64,000 nucleotides of DNA from Alteromonas lipotrueae. GTDB lineage: Bacteria > Pseudomonadota > Gammaproteobacteria > Enterobacterales > Alteromonadaceae. Below, piece by piece: positions 28,256 through 37,310 of the stretch. The DNA lies in contig NZ_JAESDI010000002.1 of assembly GCF_019249215.1 (NCBI RefSeq), forward strand, positions 62,001-126,000. Reading direction: 5' to 3'. The notes below the pieces were generated by a model, which saw only the letters and a list, made by a program, of their open reading frames with translations, was not told where the DNA came from and did no database searches. The number at the start of each line of letters is the position of its first letter. The stretch's first letter is position 1. Both the position numbers and the translations under genes were made by a program.

Positions 28256-28363
28256 ATGCTAACCGCTAGCGCATTATTTATGTTGGTCTTGGCACCCGTA
28301 GCAGCATTTGCACTTAGCGCTGTAGTGTTTTCAACAGCGCGATATATGTTAGACCAGTTTTAG
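28256..28363 (+). CDS. 35-residue membrane peptide
   Basis: The ATG at 28256 has a strong AAGGAGG site 7 bases upstream that begins in the stop codon of the preceding gene. The product (MLTASALFMLVLAPVAAFAL, then SAVVFSTARYMLDQF) is nearly all hydrophobic for residues 1-25 with a short polar tail, so it is a likely single-pass inner-membrane peptide. The ribosome binding site and close coupling support a real gene. The function is unknown. Confidence 0.6.
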   Translation: MLTASALFMLVLAPVAAFALSAVVFSTARYMLDQF

Positions 28364-28406
28364 TACTACTTTTAAAGTTTAGCCTACTCCCTGGGGCTTT
28401 TTCAGG

Positions 28407-28446
28407 AGGCAATAAAAAGCATATTGAGTTGGATGCTTTTTACTGC
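28407..28446. terminator. Bidirectional terminator between the small operon and mrcB
   Basis: AAAAAGCAT (28414-28422) pairs with ATGCTTTTT (28433-28441). The stem extends outward with one mismatch to AGGCA/TGCCT. A-run and T-run flank it on both strands. Confidence 0.8.
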
Positions 28447-28458
28447 CTACCTGTTTTT

Positions 28459-30804
28459 TTATCCAAATATTCTTTCCCACCAGCTTTTCTTTTCGCTCTC
28501 TTTTTCTCCATCAGGCCTCACCGCATTGCCAGAACAATCTTGTTGTGCCGGCGGCAATACATCAAGAATAGCGGGTACACTCATGCTTCCTGCACACCCG
28601 GCAATCACCACCGCACCGGTCTTCGCGTCAAAGTGCGCAATACCCAGACCATCTGGAAAGCGGCGAGATAACGATTTAGGCGACTGAGACTTCATATAAT
28701 TAATAAAAACCGGTAAGGCACCGCTGGCACCGGTTAAATTTACAGGCAAGTTATCATCATTGCCTACCCACACAGTAACAACATTGTTGCGGTCAAAGCC
28801 GCTGAACCAACTATCTCGGTAATCATCTGTAGTACCGGTTTTACCTGCCATATTCACGTTACCAAAGTTCGCGCCTACTTGTTTTGCCGTCCCTTCTACC
28901 GTGACTTTATACAACGCGTAATTCAGCAGGTAAGTTGCAGCTTCGTCGGTTCGCTGCGCATAAAATTCAGCCTTTTTCCATAACAGTGCATTGTCGGCAG
29001 TTACGACTGAACTTACCGTATGCAAAGGCACATAGCGCCCGCCGTTCGATAATGTTTGGTACATTTGGTTGGTAACAAACGGCGTTAACTCTACCGCCCC
29101 TAAAGTAAGAGAAGGCACCAAATTGACCTGAGAAGTAACGCCTAGTCGTGCAATCGTGTCAGCAATAACATCAAGCCCCACTTGCATGCCTAAATTAACG
29201 GTAGGCACATTCAAAGATTCAACTAATCCTTGAATAAGCGGCACTTGCCCTCTGAATTCTTTATCGTAATTTAATGGTGACCATTGCTGTCCATTACGGC
29301 TTTCTAGCGTAATAGGCTCATCTTCCAGTGGCGTGGCTAAATTAAACTGAGTGGGATCTTCAAGGGCTGATAAATACACCGCAGGTTTAATTAATGAACC
29401 GATTGGACGCTTCGCTCCTAACGCTCGGTTAAACCCTTTAAATGAGTAATCTTTACCGCCAACAATGGCCCGCACTTCGCCTTTAGCACTGTCGGTCACA
29501 ACCATCGCGCCTTGAAGGGGATTTTTTCTGTTCGTTTGTAAACTTGCAATCGTGCCAGAGAGGGCTTTTTCTGCCCGGCGCTGAGCCACGATATCTAACG
29601 TGGTAAACACTTTTACACCGGAGTCACGCAAGCTTGAGTCGGCTAGAATATCTGCAAGCTCTCGTCTTACCTGCTCCATAAAAGCAGGATGTTTGCCGCT
29701 GGCCAAACTAGCGCCACTGGCCAAACCTAACGGCATATTAATCGCCCGCTCATATTGGCTGCGGTCGATTTCATTTTCGTCAAATAACATACGCAACACC
29801 AAGTCTCGGCGCTCTTTGACGCGCTCGGGGTGTTTACGTGGATTGTAATAAGAAGGGCCTTTGATAATAGCCACAAGCGTTGCTATTTCAGTTGTGCTCA
29901 GTTCATTCGCTGGGCGGTCGAAGTAGAAATAACTAGCCAGCCCGAAACCGTGCACCGCCATGTCACCATTTTGCCCTAAGAAGACTTCATTTAAATAGGC
30001 TTGAATGATTTCCGACTTGGAATACCTGGCGTCTATGATCACCGCCATAATGGCTTCTTTCGCTTTACGCACAATCGAGCGTTCACGGGTTAGAAACATA
30101 TTTTTGACTAATTGCTGGGTAAGCGTGCTACCACCTTGTACGGTTCTGCCCGCCGCAATATTTGCTAATAGCGCCCGTAATATAGATAAAGGAGCTACAC
30201 CGTGGTGATTATAAAAATTGCGATCTTCAACCAAAGTTAGCGCTTTTGGCAGCATATCGGGAATAGTATCCAGTGTGACCAACATTCTGTCTTCCTGACT
30301 ACCGCTGACCATGCGCGTAACCAACCATGGCTCAAGTTTTACAGTGCCAAATGGGCGAGTTTGCGTTCTGTCTTGAATCAGACTAATCCGACTGCCTTGC
30401 CAAGTTATCTCTAAATGACGAAGCCCTTCTGCCCCTTCAGGAAAATGAAACGCGCGGCGCTGAATATTTAAAATGCCATTTCGATAACTGTACTCGCCGC
30501 TACCATCTGCCTCATTAACTTTGCGATATCCCAACAAGGTTAATTCATCAATCACTTCGGTGGGAGTAATTTCCTGCCCTTTACTGAGTTCTAAGGGGCG
30601 GGCAAAAATCTGTGCAGGAACTTCCCATTTATTACCTGAAAATTCATGTTTAATTTGCGCATCTAAGTAAAAGGCGTAGGCGCCAAGTACCACTACGCCT
30701 ATCAGAAATAAGCGTAAGAAGAGCTTCATTATTGAAAAAGAGTTAGGTTTGGATGCCGCTTTAGTTTGTTTTTTTGCCACTTTTTTTGCCACTGAGAATG
30801 CCAT
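28459..30804 (-). CDS. mrcB: Penicillin-binding protein 1B (transglycosylase/transpeptidase)
   Basis: This bifunctional class A PBP polymerises and cross-links peptidoglycan. Started at the ATG at 30804 (MAFSVAKKVAKKQ) it has 781 residues; longer in-frame starts reach 30900 but look non-coding. Order: basic cytoplasmic tail, one transmembrane helix (about 28-48), UB2H domain with the WEVPAQIFARPLEL signature, glycosyltransferase domain with catalytic Glu193 (TLVEDRNFYNHHG) and GGSTLTQQLVKN, and transpeptidase domain. The last shows the nucleophile Ser in RPIGSLIKPA, the SLN motif (VESLNVPT) and KTGTTDDYRDSWF. The UB2H domain marks it as PBP1b, activated by an LpoB-type lipoprotein in enterics. 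Confidence 0.95.
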   Translation of the reverse strand: MAFSVAKKVAKKQTKAASKPNSFSIMKLFLRLFLIGVVVLGAYAFYLDAQIKHEFSGNKWEVPAQIFARPLELSKGQEITPTEVIDELTLLGYRKVNEADGSGEYSYRNGILNIQRRAFHFPEGAEGLRHLEITWQGSRISLIQDRTQTRPFGTVKLEPWLVTRMVSGSQEDRMLVTLDTIPDMLPKALTLVEDRNFYNHHGVAPLSILRALLANIAAGRTVQGGSTLTQQLVKNMFLTRERSIVRKAKEAIMAVIIDARYSKSEIIQAYLNEVFLGQNGDMAVHGFGLASYFYFDRPANELSTTEIATLVAIIKGPSYYNPRKHPERVKERRDLVLRMLFDENEIDRSQYERAINMPLGLASGASLASGKHPAFMEQVRRELADILADSSLRDSGVKVFTTLDIVAQRRAEKALSGTIASLQTNRKNPLQGAMVVTDSAKGEVRAIVGGKDYSFKGFNRALGAKRPIGSLIKPAVYLSALEDPTQFNLATPLEDEPITLESRNGQQWSPLNYDKEFRGQVPLIQGLVESLNVPTVNLGMQVGLDVIADTIARLGVTSQVNLVPSLTLGAVELTPFVTNQMYQTLSNGGRYVPLHTVSSVVTADNALLWKKAEFYAQRTDEAATYLLNYALYKVTVEGTAKQVGANFGNVNMAGKTGTTDDYRDSWFSGFDRNNVVTVWVGNDDNLPVNLTGASGALPVFINYMKSQSPKSLSRRFPDGLGIAHFDAKTGAVVIAGCAGSMSVPAILDVLPPAQQDCSGNAVRPDGEKESEKKSWWERIFG

Positions 30805-31030
30805 GATATGAAGCTGAAAAAATTGTGCAGCTTTCTGAACACAATTTCCAGCGAATGCTGAAGAATTTTGTAGCCGCATATAAACAACTGCGTGCTGCAC
30901 ACTCTGAAGTTAGCGAACACTACCACTGCTCCTTCTCGGCAACAACTACAAAAATAGCACCACGTTAAAATCAATCGTTTCAATGACGCCACCCGTAGTA
31001 ATGTTGAATACATACACTCAAGGAGCAATT

Positions 31031-31234
31031 ATGACATCTGAAAATAGGGCGAGTTCTATTGCCAATATGGAAGGGTTACAATCGGCTATCGTGGCGGGAG
31101 AGACGGCCCGAGTGAAAGAGCTATTAGAGGGTCGTTCGTTAGATGAACTTCAAAAAGGGTATTTAATCGAGCTTGCTGAATTAAACAATGATGGCGAAAT
31201 CATTGGGATTTTAAAACAAGCGCCAACGGCATAA
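31031..31234 (+). CDS. Small 67-residue protein, function unknown
   Basis: The ATG at 31031 follows AGGAG at an ideal distance and is preferred to an earlier in-frame start at 30983. The product is soluble and helical, with a repeat-like pattern (SAIVAGETARVKELLEGRSLDE, cut here: SAIVAGETARVKELLEG) reminiscent of a single ankyrin-like helix pair. It has no Cys or Trp. It lies divergent from mrcB and 128 bases before a lytic transglycosylase gene. No family was recognised. Confidence 0.65.
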   Translation: MTSENRASSIANMEGLQSAIVAGETARVKELLEGRSLDELQKGYLIELAELNNDGEIIGILKQAPTA

Positions 31235-31361
31235 CGCCACAAGGTAGGTTTACATATTGTTACGTATCATCTGCCATAAACCTTAGCGCATCATTGAATT
31301 ATACTCGCGTTTTACAGTCACATTGAGATAGCATGTGTGCTCGCAATACAGGAATTGAACT

Positions 31362-32588
31362 ATGGGTTTTAAGGGTAAAGGGAAGCAGTGGGTTACTGCA
31401 GTATCAATGATGTCGGCACTGCTGTCAGGGCTGTGCACCGCTTCTGCAATGGCCGATGAGGCGTTTTCCATGTGTACCTCTCAACTTGCTAACAAAGCAC
31501 TTGAGCAAGGTGTCAGTCAAGACACTGTCGATGCCATTTTCCCCACATTAGCATACCAAGCACGTGTTATTGAGCTTGATAGAAGCCAACCAGAATTCGT
31601 TCAAACCTTTCCAGGCTACTTTAGTAAACGTGTAACCGATTGGCGCACGAACAAGGGCCAGGAAATGTACGAGAAGCATAAGGACTTGCTGCACAAATTA
31701 AGTGACAAGTACGGTGTGCCGCCGCACTACTTGCTGGCCTTCTGGGGGCTTGAAACTAACTTTGGTAATTACAAAGGCAAAATGCCTGTTCTTGATTCGT
31801 TAGCCACGCTTGCTTGCGATCCCCGAAGAAGCAAATACTTTACCCAAGAGCTTTTGGTAGCAGTGAAATTATTTGAGCGTGAGTCACTCACCCGTGAGGA
31901 AATGGTAGGTTCTTGGGCTGGCGCTATGGGTCATACCCAATTTATGCCGTCGGCTTATACCCATTACGCGGTAGATGGCGACAATGACGGTCAAATCAAC
32001 TTATGGAATAGTGAAGAAGATGCGCTAACCTCTGCGGCCAACTTTCTTGCGAGTTTAGGCTGGCAACGAGGCTTTCGTTGGGGCCGGGAAGTGCAGCTTC
32101 CAGAAAATTTTGATTATCAACTCTCTGGGTATAAAAACCGCCGTACTCTAGCCCAGTGGAATGAACTCGGCGTGAAACAAGCCGATGCAAGCCCGTTGGG
32201 CGAGGACGACACGAAAGCGTATGTGGTGGTTCCTGCTGGTCATGCCGGTCCCGCGTTTGTGGGTTACCAAAACTTTCGCGTGATCATGCGTTGGAATAAT
32301 TCAGAGTTTTACGCCATTGCGGTAGGCGTATTAGCCGATAGAATTTCAGGCGCATCAGGTATTATTGCTCCCCTTCCGGATTTACCAGCTTACAGCCGAA
32401 ACGATATTATTGGCCTACAGAAAAAGTTGAACGACCGTGGCTTCGATGTAGGCACCCCCGATGGAATAATTGGCCCTGCTACCCGCGAAGGTATTCGCAA
32501 CTATCAAATAGCAAACGACATGATTGCTGATGGTTTTCCAGGTTTAAACGTGATGCAGTCGTTGAACTTGGTTGATAAGAGCGCCTAG
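31362..32588 (+). CDS. MltB-family lytic murein transglycosylase with peptidoglycan-binding domain
   Basis: The 408-residue protein has a signal peptide (cleavage after ASAMA, about residue 31), and no lipobox. The lytic transglycosylase domain carries the catalytic Glu131 (FWGLETNFGNYKG) and the family segments MGHTQFMPSAY and AVDGDNDGQINLWNSEEDAL. A peptidoglycan_binding_1 domain is at the C-terminus (about 340-402: IIGLQKKLNDRGFDVG, DGIIGPATREGIRNYQ). It cleaves glycan strands to 1,6-anhydro ends in the periplasm. Unlike MltB it is not a lipoprotein and has the extra C-terminal domain, as in SltB/MltB2-type enzymes. Confidence 0.92.
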   Translation: MGFKGKGKQWVTAVSMMSALLSGLCTASAMADEAFSMCTSQLANKALEQGVSQDTVDAIFPTLAYQARVIELDRSQPEFVQTFPGYFSKRVTDWRTNKGQEMYEKHKDLLHKLSDKYGVPPHYLLAFWGLETNFGNYKGKMPVLDSLATLACDPRRSKYFTQELLVAVKLFERESLTREEMVGSWAGAMGHTQFMPSAYTHYAVDGDNDGQINLWNSEEDALTSAANFLASLGWQRGFRWGREVQLPENFDYQLSGYKNRRTLAQWNELGVKQADASPLGEDDTKAYVVVPAGHAGPAFVGYQNFRVIMRWNNSEFYAIAVGVLADRISGASGIIAPLPDLPAYSRNDIIGLQKKLNDRGFDVGTPDGIIGPATREGIRNYQIANDMIADGFPGLNVMQSLNLVDKSA

Positions 32589-32616
32589 CTGCTTTTAAAA
32601 GACTTTACTTGCCCCG

Positions 32617-35250
32617 TTAACCCATTGCCTTCTTTGTTCTGGCAGTGGGTTTAGCGGTAGCCGGTTCATCTGGCCAAAAATGCTTCGGGTAACGCCCTTT
32701 CATTTCTTTTTGAATTGCTAAATAACTGCCTGTCCAAAACCCTGCTAAATCTTTGGTGGTTTGCAATGGCCGACCTGCTGGCGAGAGTAACTCATACACG
32801 ATATGTATTTTGCCACCCGCCACCGTAAGTGGGGCAGTTTGGCTATACATCTCTTGCATCCTAACCGCTAACACCACATCACCGTTATCGCGATACTCAA
32901 GTGCGGCATCACGCCCTGTGGGTATCGACAAATGAGTAGGCAATAATGAAGCAAGAGCATCTTGCTGCGGCCAACTAAGTGCATTATTTAGCGTATTTTT
33001 CCAAGGTAACTTTTGTAGTTTCGCCAAAGATTCACATCGGCTTAAGGGCTCAATTAATGTCTCTTTTGCGCTGTGCATTAATGCTGGTAAAGACTGTGGC
33101 CAAGGGCCTGGTTTGTCGAACGCCTGCGGTTGAGGTAAATTCAACGATGCCGCAAGTTTAAGCCGATTCCACCATTGCCAGTCCCCCTCAGTTAGTGGCC
33201 ACTCACTTACTGGAATGTTCTCTAAATATTCGAACCAAGCATGAGCAGTCTGTTTTTTCCAGAAGCGATTATCTTGTTGCTTCTCTTGACCTGATACGGG
33301 TTCACTGGCTAAGTCGATGGCATGAAAACCAGTAATAATACGTGCTTCCATGACCTTCTTTGTCACATTAAAACGTACTTGTTTTTTGTGAGTAAACTCA
33401 TCCTGGAATACGGCGCGAAGCCCAGCCTCGTTAATCGGCTGAGCTAACCTGAACTTCACCGTATTTCCGGTTTGCTGGCCATGTAATACTGCCAACCACT
33501 GAGGCGGGGAATGCAGCTCTAATTCGCCGCCTTTTCCACTGGCGAGCTTGTATCCGCATTGCTGGGACTTTCCTTGCATATTCCCCTGCATAGCCCCTTG
33601 TCCTTTTTGCCTTCCATTTGTCTTATCAGAAGCTAGACCCCGACAAAACGCCACCCGCTCAGGAAAGGCAATAGCAATACATAGCGCCAACGCCTCTTCT
33701 TCTAATCCGTGCATGTCCAATTCGTTCGCATTTAAACCAACATATTTTGCATATCTAGATGCTTGCTGATGAAGCTGCTTGCGCGTTTGACCATCCAGGT
33801 TCAACAGCGCATCGATAACATAGGTTTGCTCGAACTGCCCACCAAGGTTTTCTGCTAATGCCACCACAAAAGGCGCAGCACATTTGAGTTCGCGCTGCAT
33901 AGCAGGCTCTAGTCCTTCGACCCCTTGCGCGCATCGTATTAATAGATTCGCCAAATTCGGATGGCAGGGTATGCCAGAAAGTGTACGCCCATAAGGGGTT
34001 ATTATTTGGTTTGTGCTAAGGCCTTCGTCGTTAAGAGCATTAATGGCGGTTAAGTTATTATTAGCCACCTTTAACTGCGCGCCGCTTGGCTGGGTTAACA
34101 TGCCCAATGATGCGGGCGTAGCGCCCCATTGCAATGCATCTAGCAATAAGGACGACACATCTTCTCGTAATACTTGCGGGGCATTATGCTGCGCCATACG
34201 CTCAAAACTGCTTTGACTGCATAGCCGGTAGCAATCGCCCGCGCTAACTCGTCCCGCTCGCCCAGCCCGTTGAATAGCCGATGCTCGGGATATACGCTGT
34301 TGCATTAACTGGGTAAAACCACTGGAAGGGTTATATTGGGCTTGGTTCTCCCACATACTGTCTACCACCACCTTAACCCCTTCTATGGTTAAGCTGGTTT
34401 CGGCAATATTGGTGGCAAGAATAATTTTGCGCCGCCCTTGAGGATCAGGGTTGATAGCGGCTTGTTGGGCGTCTTTGCCCATCGCCCCAAAGAGTGAGTG
34501 CAATGCCACATCATATTTATTTACCAGCGTGGAGAGTCGTTGTGCCACGCCTCGAATGGCTCCGCTTCCTGGCAAGAAGACCAGTACATCACCTTGATGC
34601 TGAGAAAACGCTCGGGTAGTCACCTCTGCGGTGGCGCTAACCACCTCATGGGCGAGCACATCCTTGCTGTAATGCATATTAACGGGGAAGGTTCGTCCTT
34701 CTGCATTGAGGTTAATCGCAGGTACAGCGCCGTAATTATCCATTAATGCAGTAAGTGGCTCTACATCAAGCGTGGCAGACATAACCACTAGGCGGAGATC
34801 TTCTCGCAAGCCCGCTTGTACGTCGAGGGCTAGCGCTAAACCGAAGTCGCTATGAATGCTGCGCTCATGAAATTCATCAAATATAATGGCCGATACCCCA
34901 GTAAGCTCAGGGTCAGACTGAATCATTCTGGCGAGTATACCTTCGGTTATCAGTTCAAGGCGGGTAGTTTTTCCTACCTTACTTTCACCTTTAATACGGT
35001 AACCTACTGTGTCGCCCACTTTTTCATTGAGGATGCCTGCCAGGTAATTCGCCAAATTTCTTACGACTACGCGGCGAGGCTGCATCAACAACACTTTACC
35101 CTGTGGTATCGCGCTTAGTAGAGAAATTGGTAGCACCGTAGACTTACCTGCACCCGGCGGTGCACCTATGATAAGGTTGTTTTCGCCAATCGCCTTGTTA
35201 ACCGGTTCAATAAGCTGGGCTGCGGGTAAATGTAATAACGGCTGTAACAT
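32617..35250 (-). CDS. hrpB: ATP-dependent helicase HrpB
   Basis: The 877-residue protein is a DEAH/RHA-type helicase. Visible motifs are Walker A (GAPPGAGKSTVLP), DEFH in place of DEAH (IIFDEFHERSIH), SATLD, the TNIAETSLTIEGV motif V and QRAGRAGR motif VI. The HrpB C-terminal domain (SPPQWLAVLHG, then SPAGRPLQTTKDL and AGFWTGSYLAIQKEMKGRYP) completes it. The ATG at 35250 (MLQPLLHLPAAQ) is preferred; a TTG at 35262 would add four residues. The cellular role of HrpB is poorly defined; it is presumed to act on RNA. A short basic Gln/Gly stretch near residue 560 (KTNGRQKGQGAMQGNMQGK) is an insertion of low complexity. Confidence 0.94.
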   Translation of the reverse strand: MLQPLLHLPAAQLIEPVNKAIGENNLIIGAPPGAGKSTVLPISLLSAIPQGKVLLMQPRRVVVRNLANYLAGILNEKVGDTVGYRIKGESKVGKTTRLELITEGILARMIQSDPELTGVSAIIFDEFHERSIHSDFGLALALDVQAGLREDLRLVVMSATLDVEPLTALMDNYGAVPAINLNAEGRTFPVNMHYSKDVLAHEVVSATAEVTTRAFSQHQGDVLVFLPGSGAIRGVAQRLSTLVNKYDVALHSLFGAMGKDAQQAAINPDPQGRRKIILATNIAETSLTIEGVKVVVDSMWENQAQYNPSSGFTQLMQQRISRASAIQRAGRAGRVSAGDCYRLCSQSSFERMAQHNAPQVLREDVSSLLLDALQWGATPASLGMLTQPSGAQLKVANNNLTAINALNDEGLSTNQIITPYGRTLSGIPCHPNLANLLIRCAQGVEGLEPAMQRELKCAAPFVVALAENLGGQFEQTYVIDALLNLDGQTRKQLHQQASRYAKYVGLNANELDMHGLEEEALALCIAIAFPERVAFCRGLASDKTNGRQKGQGAMQGNMQGKSQQCGYKLASGKGGELELHSPPQWLAVLHGQQTGNTVKFRLAQPINEAGLRAVFQDEFTHKKQVRFNVTKKVMEARIITGFHAIDLASEPVSGQEKQQDNRFWKKQTAHAWFEYLENIPVSEWPLTEGDWQWWNRLKLAASLNLPQPQAFDKPGPWPQSLPALMHSAKETLIEPLSRCESLAKLQKLPWKNTLNNALSWPQQDALASLLPTHLSIPTGRDAALEYRDNGDVVLAVRMQEMYSQTAPLTVAGGKIHIVYELLSPAGRPLQTTKDLAGFWTGSYLAIQKEMKGRYPKHFWPDEPATAKPTARTKKAMG

Positions 35251-35454
35251 AAAGGTTTGCAATACCTAGATAAACTTCTCACACTATTGTACTTGAATTT
35301 ACCTGCAGCAGAAGTTTTGCATTACGTTAAAACAAGCACTGCTAGACTAAGCACAGCGAAATAGATACACCTGACGATATGTCCATTTGGGTTTAAACAA
35401 TTTTCTATTAACTAGGGCGTGTTGACTTCATTACACGTAGATAGAGGAGTGGGT

Positions 35455-36138
35455 ATGCGTTGTTTCATTGGTTTAGATTTACATTCAACAGAAAAATTAG
35501 CCCTTGATAGTTGGCGGCAACAAGCCCTCCCAGAGGTGACAGCCCGCAACATGTTCAACCTTTCTGAGGGCCGAGCCCACAATGAAGGTAGAGGGAACGA
35601 AGGCAGGCGGGGCAAGGGTAAAGAGAGCAAAGGTAAAAGGCGCGACTCAGGCGCATCCCAACCTTATGCGGTTAACGCAGCCAATTACCATATGACCTTA
35701 AGTTTTCTCGGCCATATTACTCACCGTCAGCATGAAGCGTTAGTCGCTGAACTAGACGTGTTAGTACATACGCCGTTTTCCCTAACGTTAGACACTACGG
35801 GTATTTGGAACGGCCCTAAAATTCTTTTCGCCGCACCTCAGTCGCCGCCAGCAGAGCTAATGGCATTAGCGAAATCTACCCGCAAAGCTGCCAGAGCTGC
35901 GGCTATAGAGGTTGATAATAAAGGGTTTTCGCCACATGTTACCGTCATTCGAAAAGCGACGGCGGCGCTTCCTGTGCCCTTGTATACACCGCATGTTGAA
36001 ATGCACGCATCGGCGTTTCACTTATTTGAATCTGTCTCTACCCCCCAAGGAGTTACGTACCCCATTAGGCAAAGTTGGAGTTTAAGGCACAGTATGTCGG
36101 TGCGTGAAAAGCTACGCAGAGGAATTAATGATGAGTAG
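35455..36138 (+). CDS. thpR: RNA 2',3'-cyclic phosphodiesterase (LigT/ThpR family)
   Basis: The ATG at 35455 gives MRCFIGLDLHSTEK, the usual family start, and 227 residues. The two catalytic HxTx motifs are His79-Met-Thr81 (YHMTLSFLG) and His161-Val-Thr163 (SPHVTVIRK), so the 2H phosphoesterase core is intact. The family hydrolyses 2',3'-cyclic phosphate ends of RNA. A low-complexity segment (about residues 36-68, dominated by Gly, Arg, Lys, Glu and Asn) interrupts the region before the first motif and makes the protein longer than the roughly 180 residues usual for ThpR. The gene diverges from hrpB. Confidence 0.9.
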   Translation: MRCFIGLDLHSTEKLALDSWRQQALPEVTARNMFNLSEGRAHNEGRGNEGRRGKGKESKGKRRDSGASQPYAVNAANYHMTLSFLGHITHRQHEALVAELDVLVHTPFSLTLDTTGIWNGPKILFAAPQSPPAELMALAKSTRKAARAAAIEVDNKGFSPHVTVIRKATAALPVPLYTPHVEMHASAFHLFESVSTPQGVTYPIRQSWSLRHSMSVREKLRRGINDE

Positions 36139-36182
36139 TTCGTAAACGATCATTCATCGGGTGATATTATTTATAGCAAAAT

Positions 36183-36205
36183 AGCCTATTTCAGTTAGGC
36201 TTTTT
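36183..36205 (+). terminator. Rho-independent terminator after thpR
   Basis: AGCCTA (36183-36188) pairs with TAGGCT (36196-36201), followed by TTTT. Confidence 0.65.
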
Positions 36206-36277
36206 CACCCTAAAAGCCTTTACTTCACTGGCGTAGCTGGGTAAAAAGGGGGTCTTATTTAGTGAGACCTCAATTCC

Positions 36278-37132
36278 ATGCAACAAACGTTTCGATTAGT
36301 AATAGATTGCCCTGACCAAATTGGCTTAGTTGCCAGTGTTTCTCAGTTCTTAGCTAGCCATGGTGCCACCATCGTTGAAGCTAACCATCACACGGATTTA
36401 CAAACCGGTAGATTCTTTATGCGCCATGAAATTGGTGCCGATTCTATTGGGTTAGATTACGACAGCTTTTTAGCAGAATTTGCGCCCTTGGCTAACGAAT
36501 TCCAAATGAATTGGAAACTCTCTGATTCAAGTAAAAAGCAGCGCGTTGCCTTACTAGGTAGCGTGGAGTCTCACTGTATGGTTGATTTACTGCATCGCTG
36601 GCACACCGGTGAGCTTGATTGCGATATTCCATGCATTATTGGCAACCACCCGCAAATGAAGCAATTTGCCGATTGGTATAAAGTGCCGTTTCACTGGGTG
36701 GACTTTAAAGCGCTGGGCAAAGAAGCGGCATTTGCGCAAATCTCAACCTTGTTGGAAGAATATAAAATCGACCTGACGGTACTTGCCCGCTTTATGCAGA
36801 TTTTGCCTGATAAGCTATGCCAACAGCTTCAAGGTAAAGCAATTAACATTCACCATAGCTTCTTACCGAGCTTTGCAGGGGCTAAACCCTACCAACAGGC
36901 TTACGATCGCGGCGTTAAGTTAATTGGGGCAACGTGCCATTATGTTACTAAAGACCTAGACGAAGGCCCTATTATTGAGCAGAGCGTTAAGCGTATTAGC
37001 CACAGCGACAGCGCGGTTGATATGGTCAGAAAAGGGAAAGACTGCGAAGTAACCGCCCTTGCCCACGGCGTGCGTTATCATTTGGAAGATCGCGTGATCA
37101 TTCATCGCAATAAAACCGTGGTATTTGCATAA
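36278..37132 (+). CDS. purU: Formyltetrahydrofolate deformylase
   Basis: The 284-residue enzyme hydrolyses 10-formyl-THF to THF and formate, which balances one-carbon pools and supplies formate to PurT. An N-terminal ACT domain (about 1-80: FRLVIDCPDQIGLVASVSQFLA) is followed by a formyl-transferase-like domain with INIHHSFLPSFAGAKPY and GATCHYVTKDLDEGPII, which contain the catalytic Asn, His and Asp. The length matches E. coli PurU (280). A small hairpin (GGTCT at 36251-36255 with AGACC at 36265-36269) lies just before the ATG and no strong ribosome binding site is evident. Confidence 0.95.
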   Translation: MQQTFRLVIDCPDQIGLVASVSQFLASHGATIVEANHHTDLQTGRFFMRHEIGADSIGLDYDSFLAEFAPLANEFQMNWKLSDSSKKQRVALLGSVESHCMVDLLHRWHTGELDCDIPCIIGNHPQMKQFADWYKVPFHWVDFKALGKEAAFAQISTLLEEYKIDLTVLARFMQILPDKLCQQLQGKAINIHHSFLPSFAGAKPYQQAYDRGVKLIGATCHYVTKDLDEGPIIEQSVKRISHSDSAVDMVRKGKDCEVTALAHGVRYHLEDRVIIHRNKTVVFA

Positions 37133-37166
37133 GACACTGTTTTACAAATTTTGCAGTTAGATAAAC

Positions 37167-37207
37167 AAAAAAAGCCAGACGAGTGAAGTGACTCCTCTGG
37201 CTTTTTT
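37167..37207. terminator. Rho-independent terminator after purU
   Basis: AAAAAAGCCAGA pairs with TCTGGCTTTTTT (37196-37207). An inner GAGT/ACTC helix (37181-37184 with 37191-37194) makes a long stem. It could serve purU (+) and, less directly, transcripts from the opposite strand. Confidence 0.85.
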
Positions 37208-37310
37208 AATTCTGGCAGGCATGAACAAATTTACTTTATGACGCTGCAACCTGCGTACAGGCTCAATTTCAACTTTACCACTACCCCTCTTTTGTGGCGC
37301 TAATTTGGCG

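Noticed and set aside
33580..33610. Repeated MQGN/MQGK codons in hrpB considered as a tandem repeat or frameshift site
   Set aside because: Only two short units, frame intact and both flanking domains present; likely a flexible loop.
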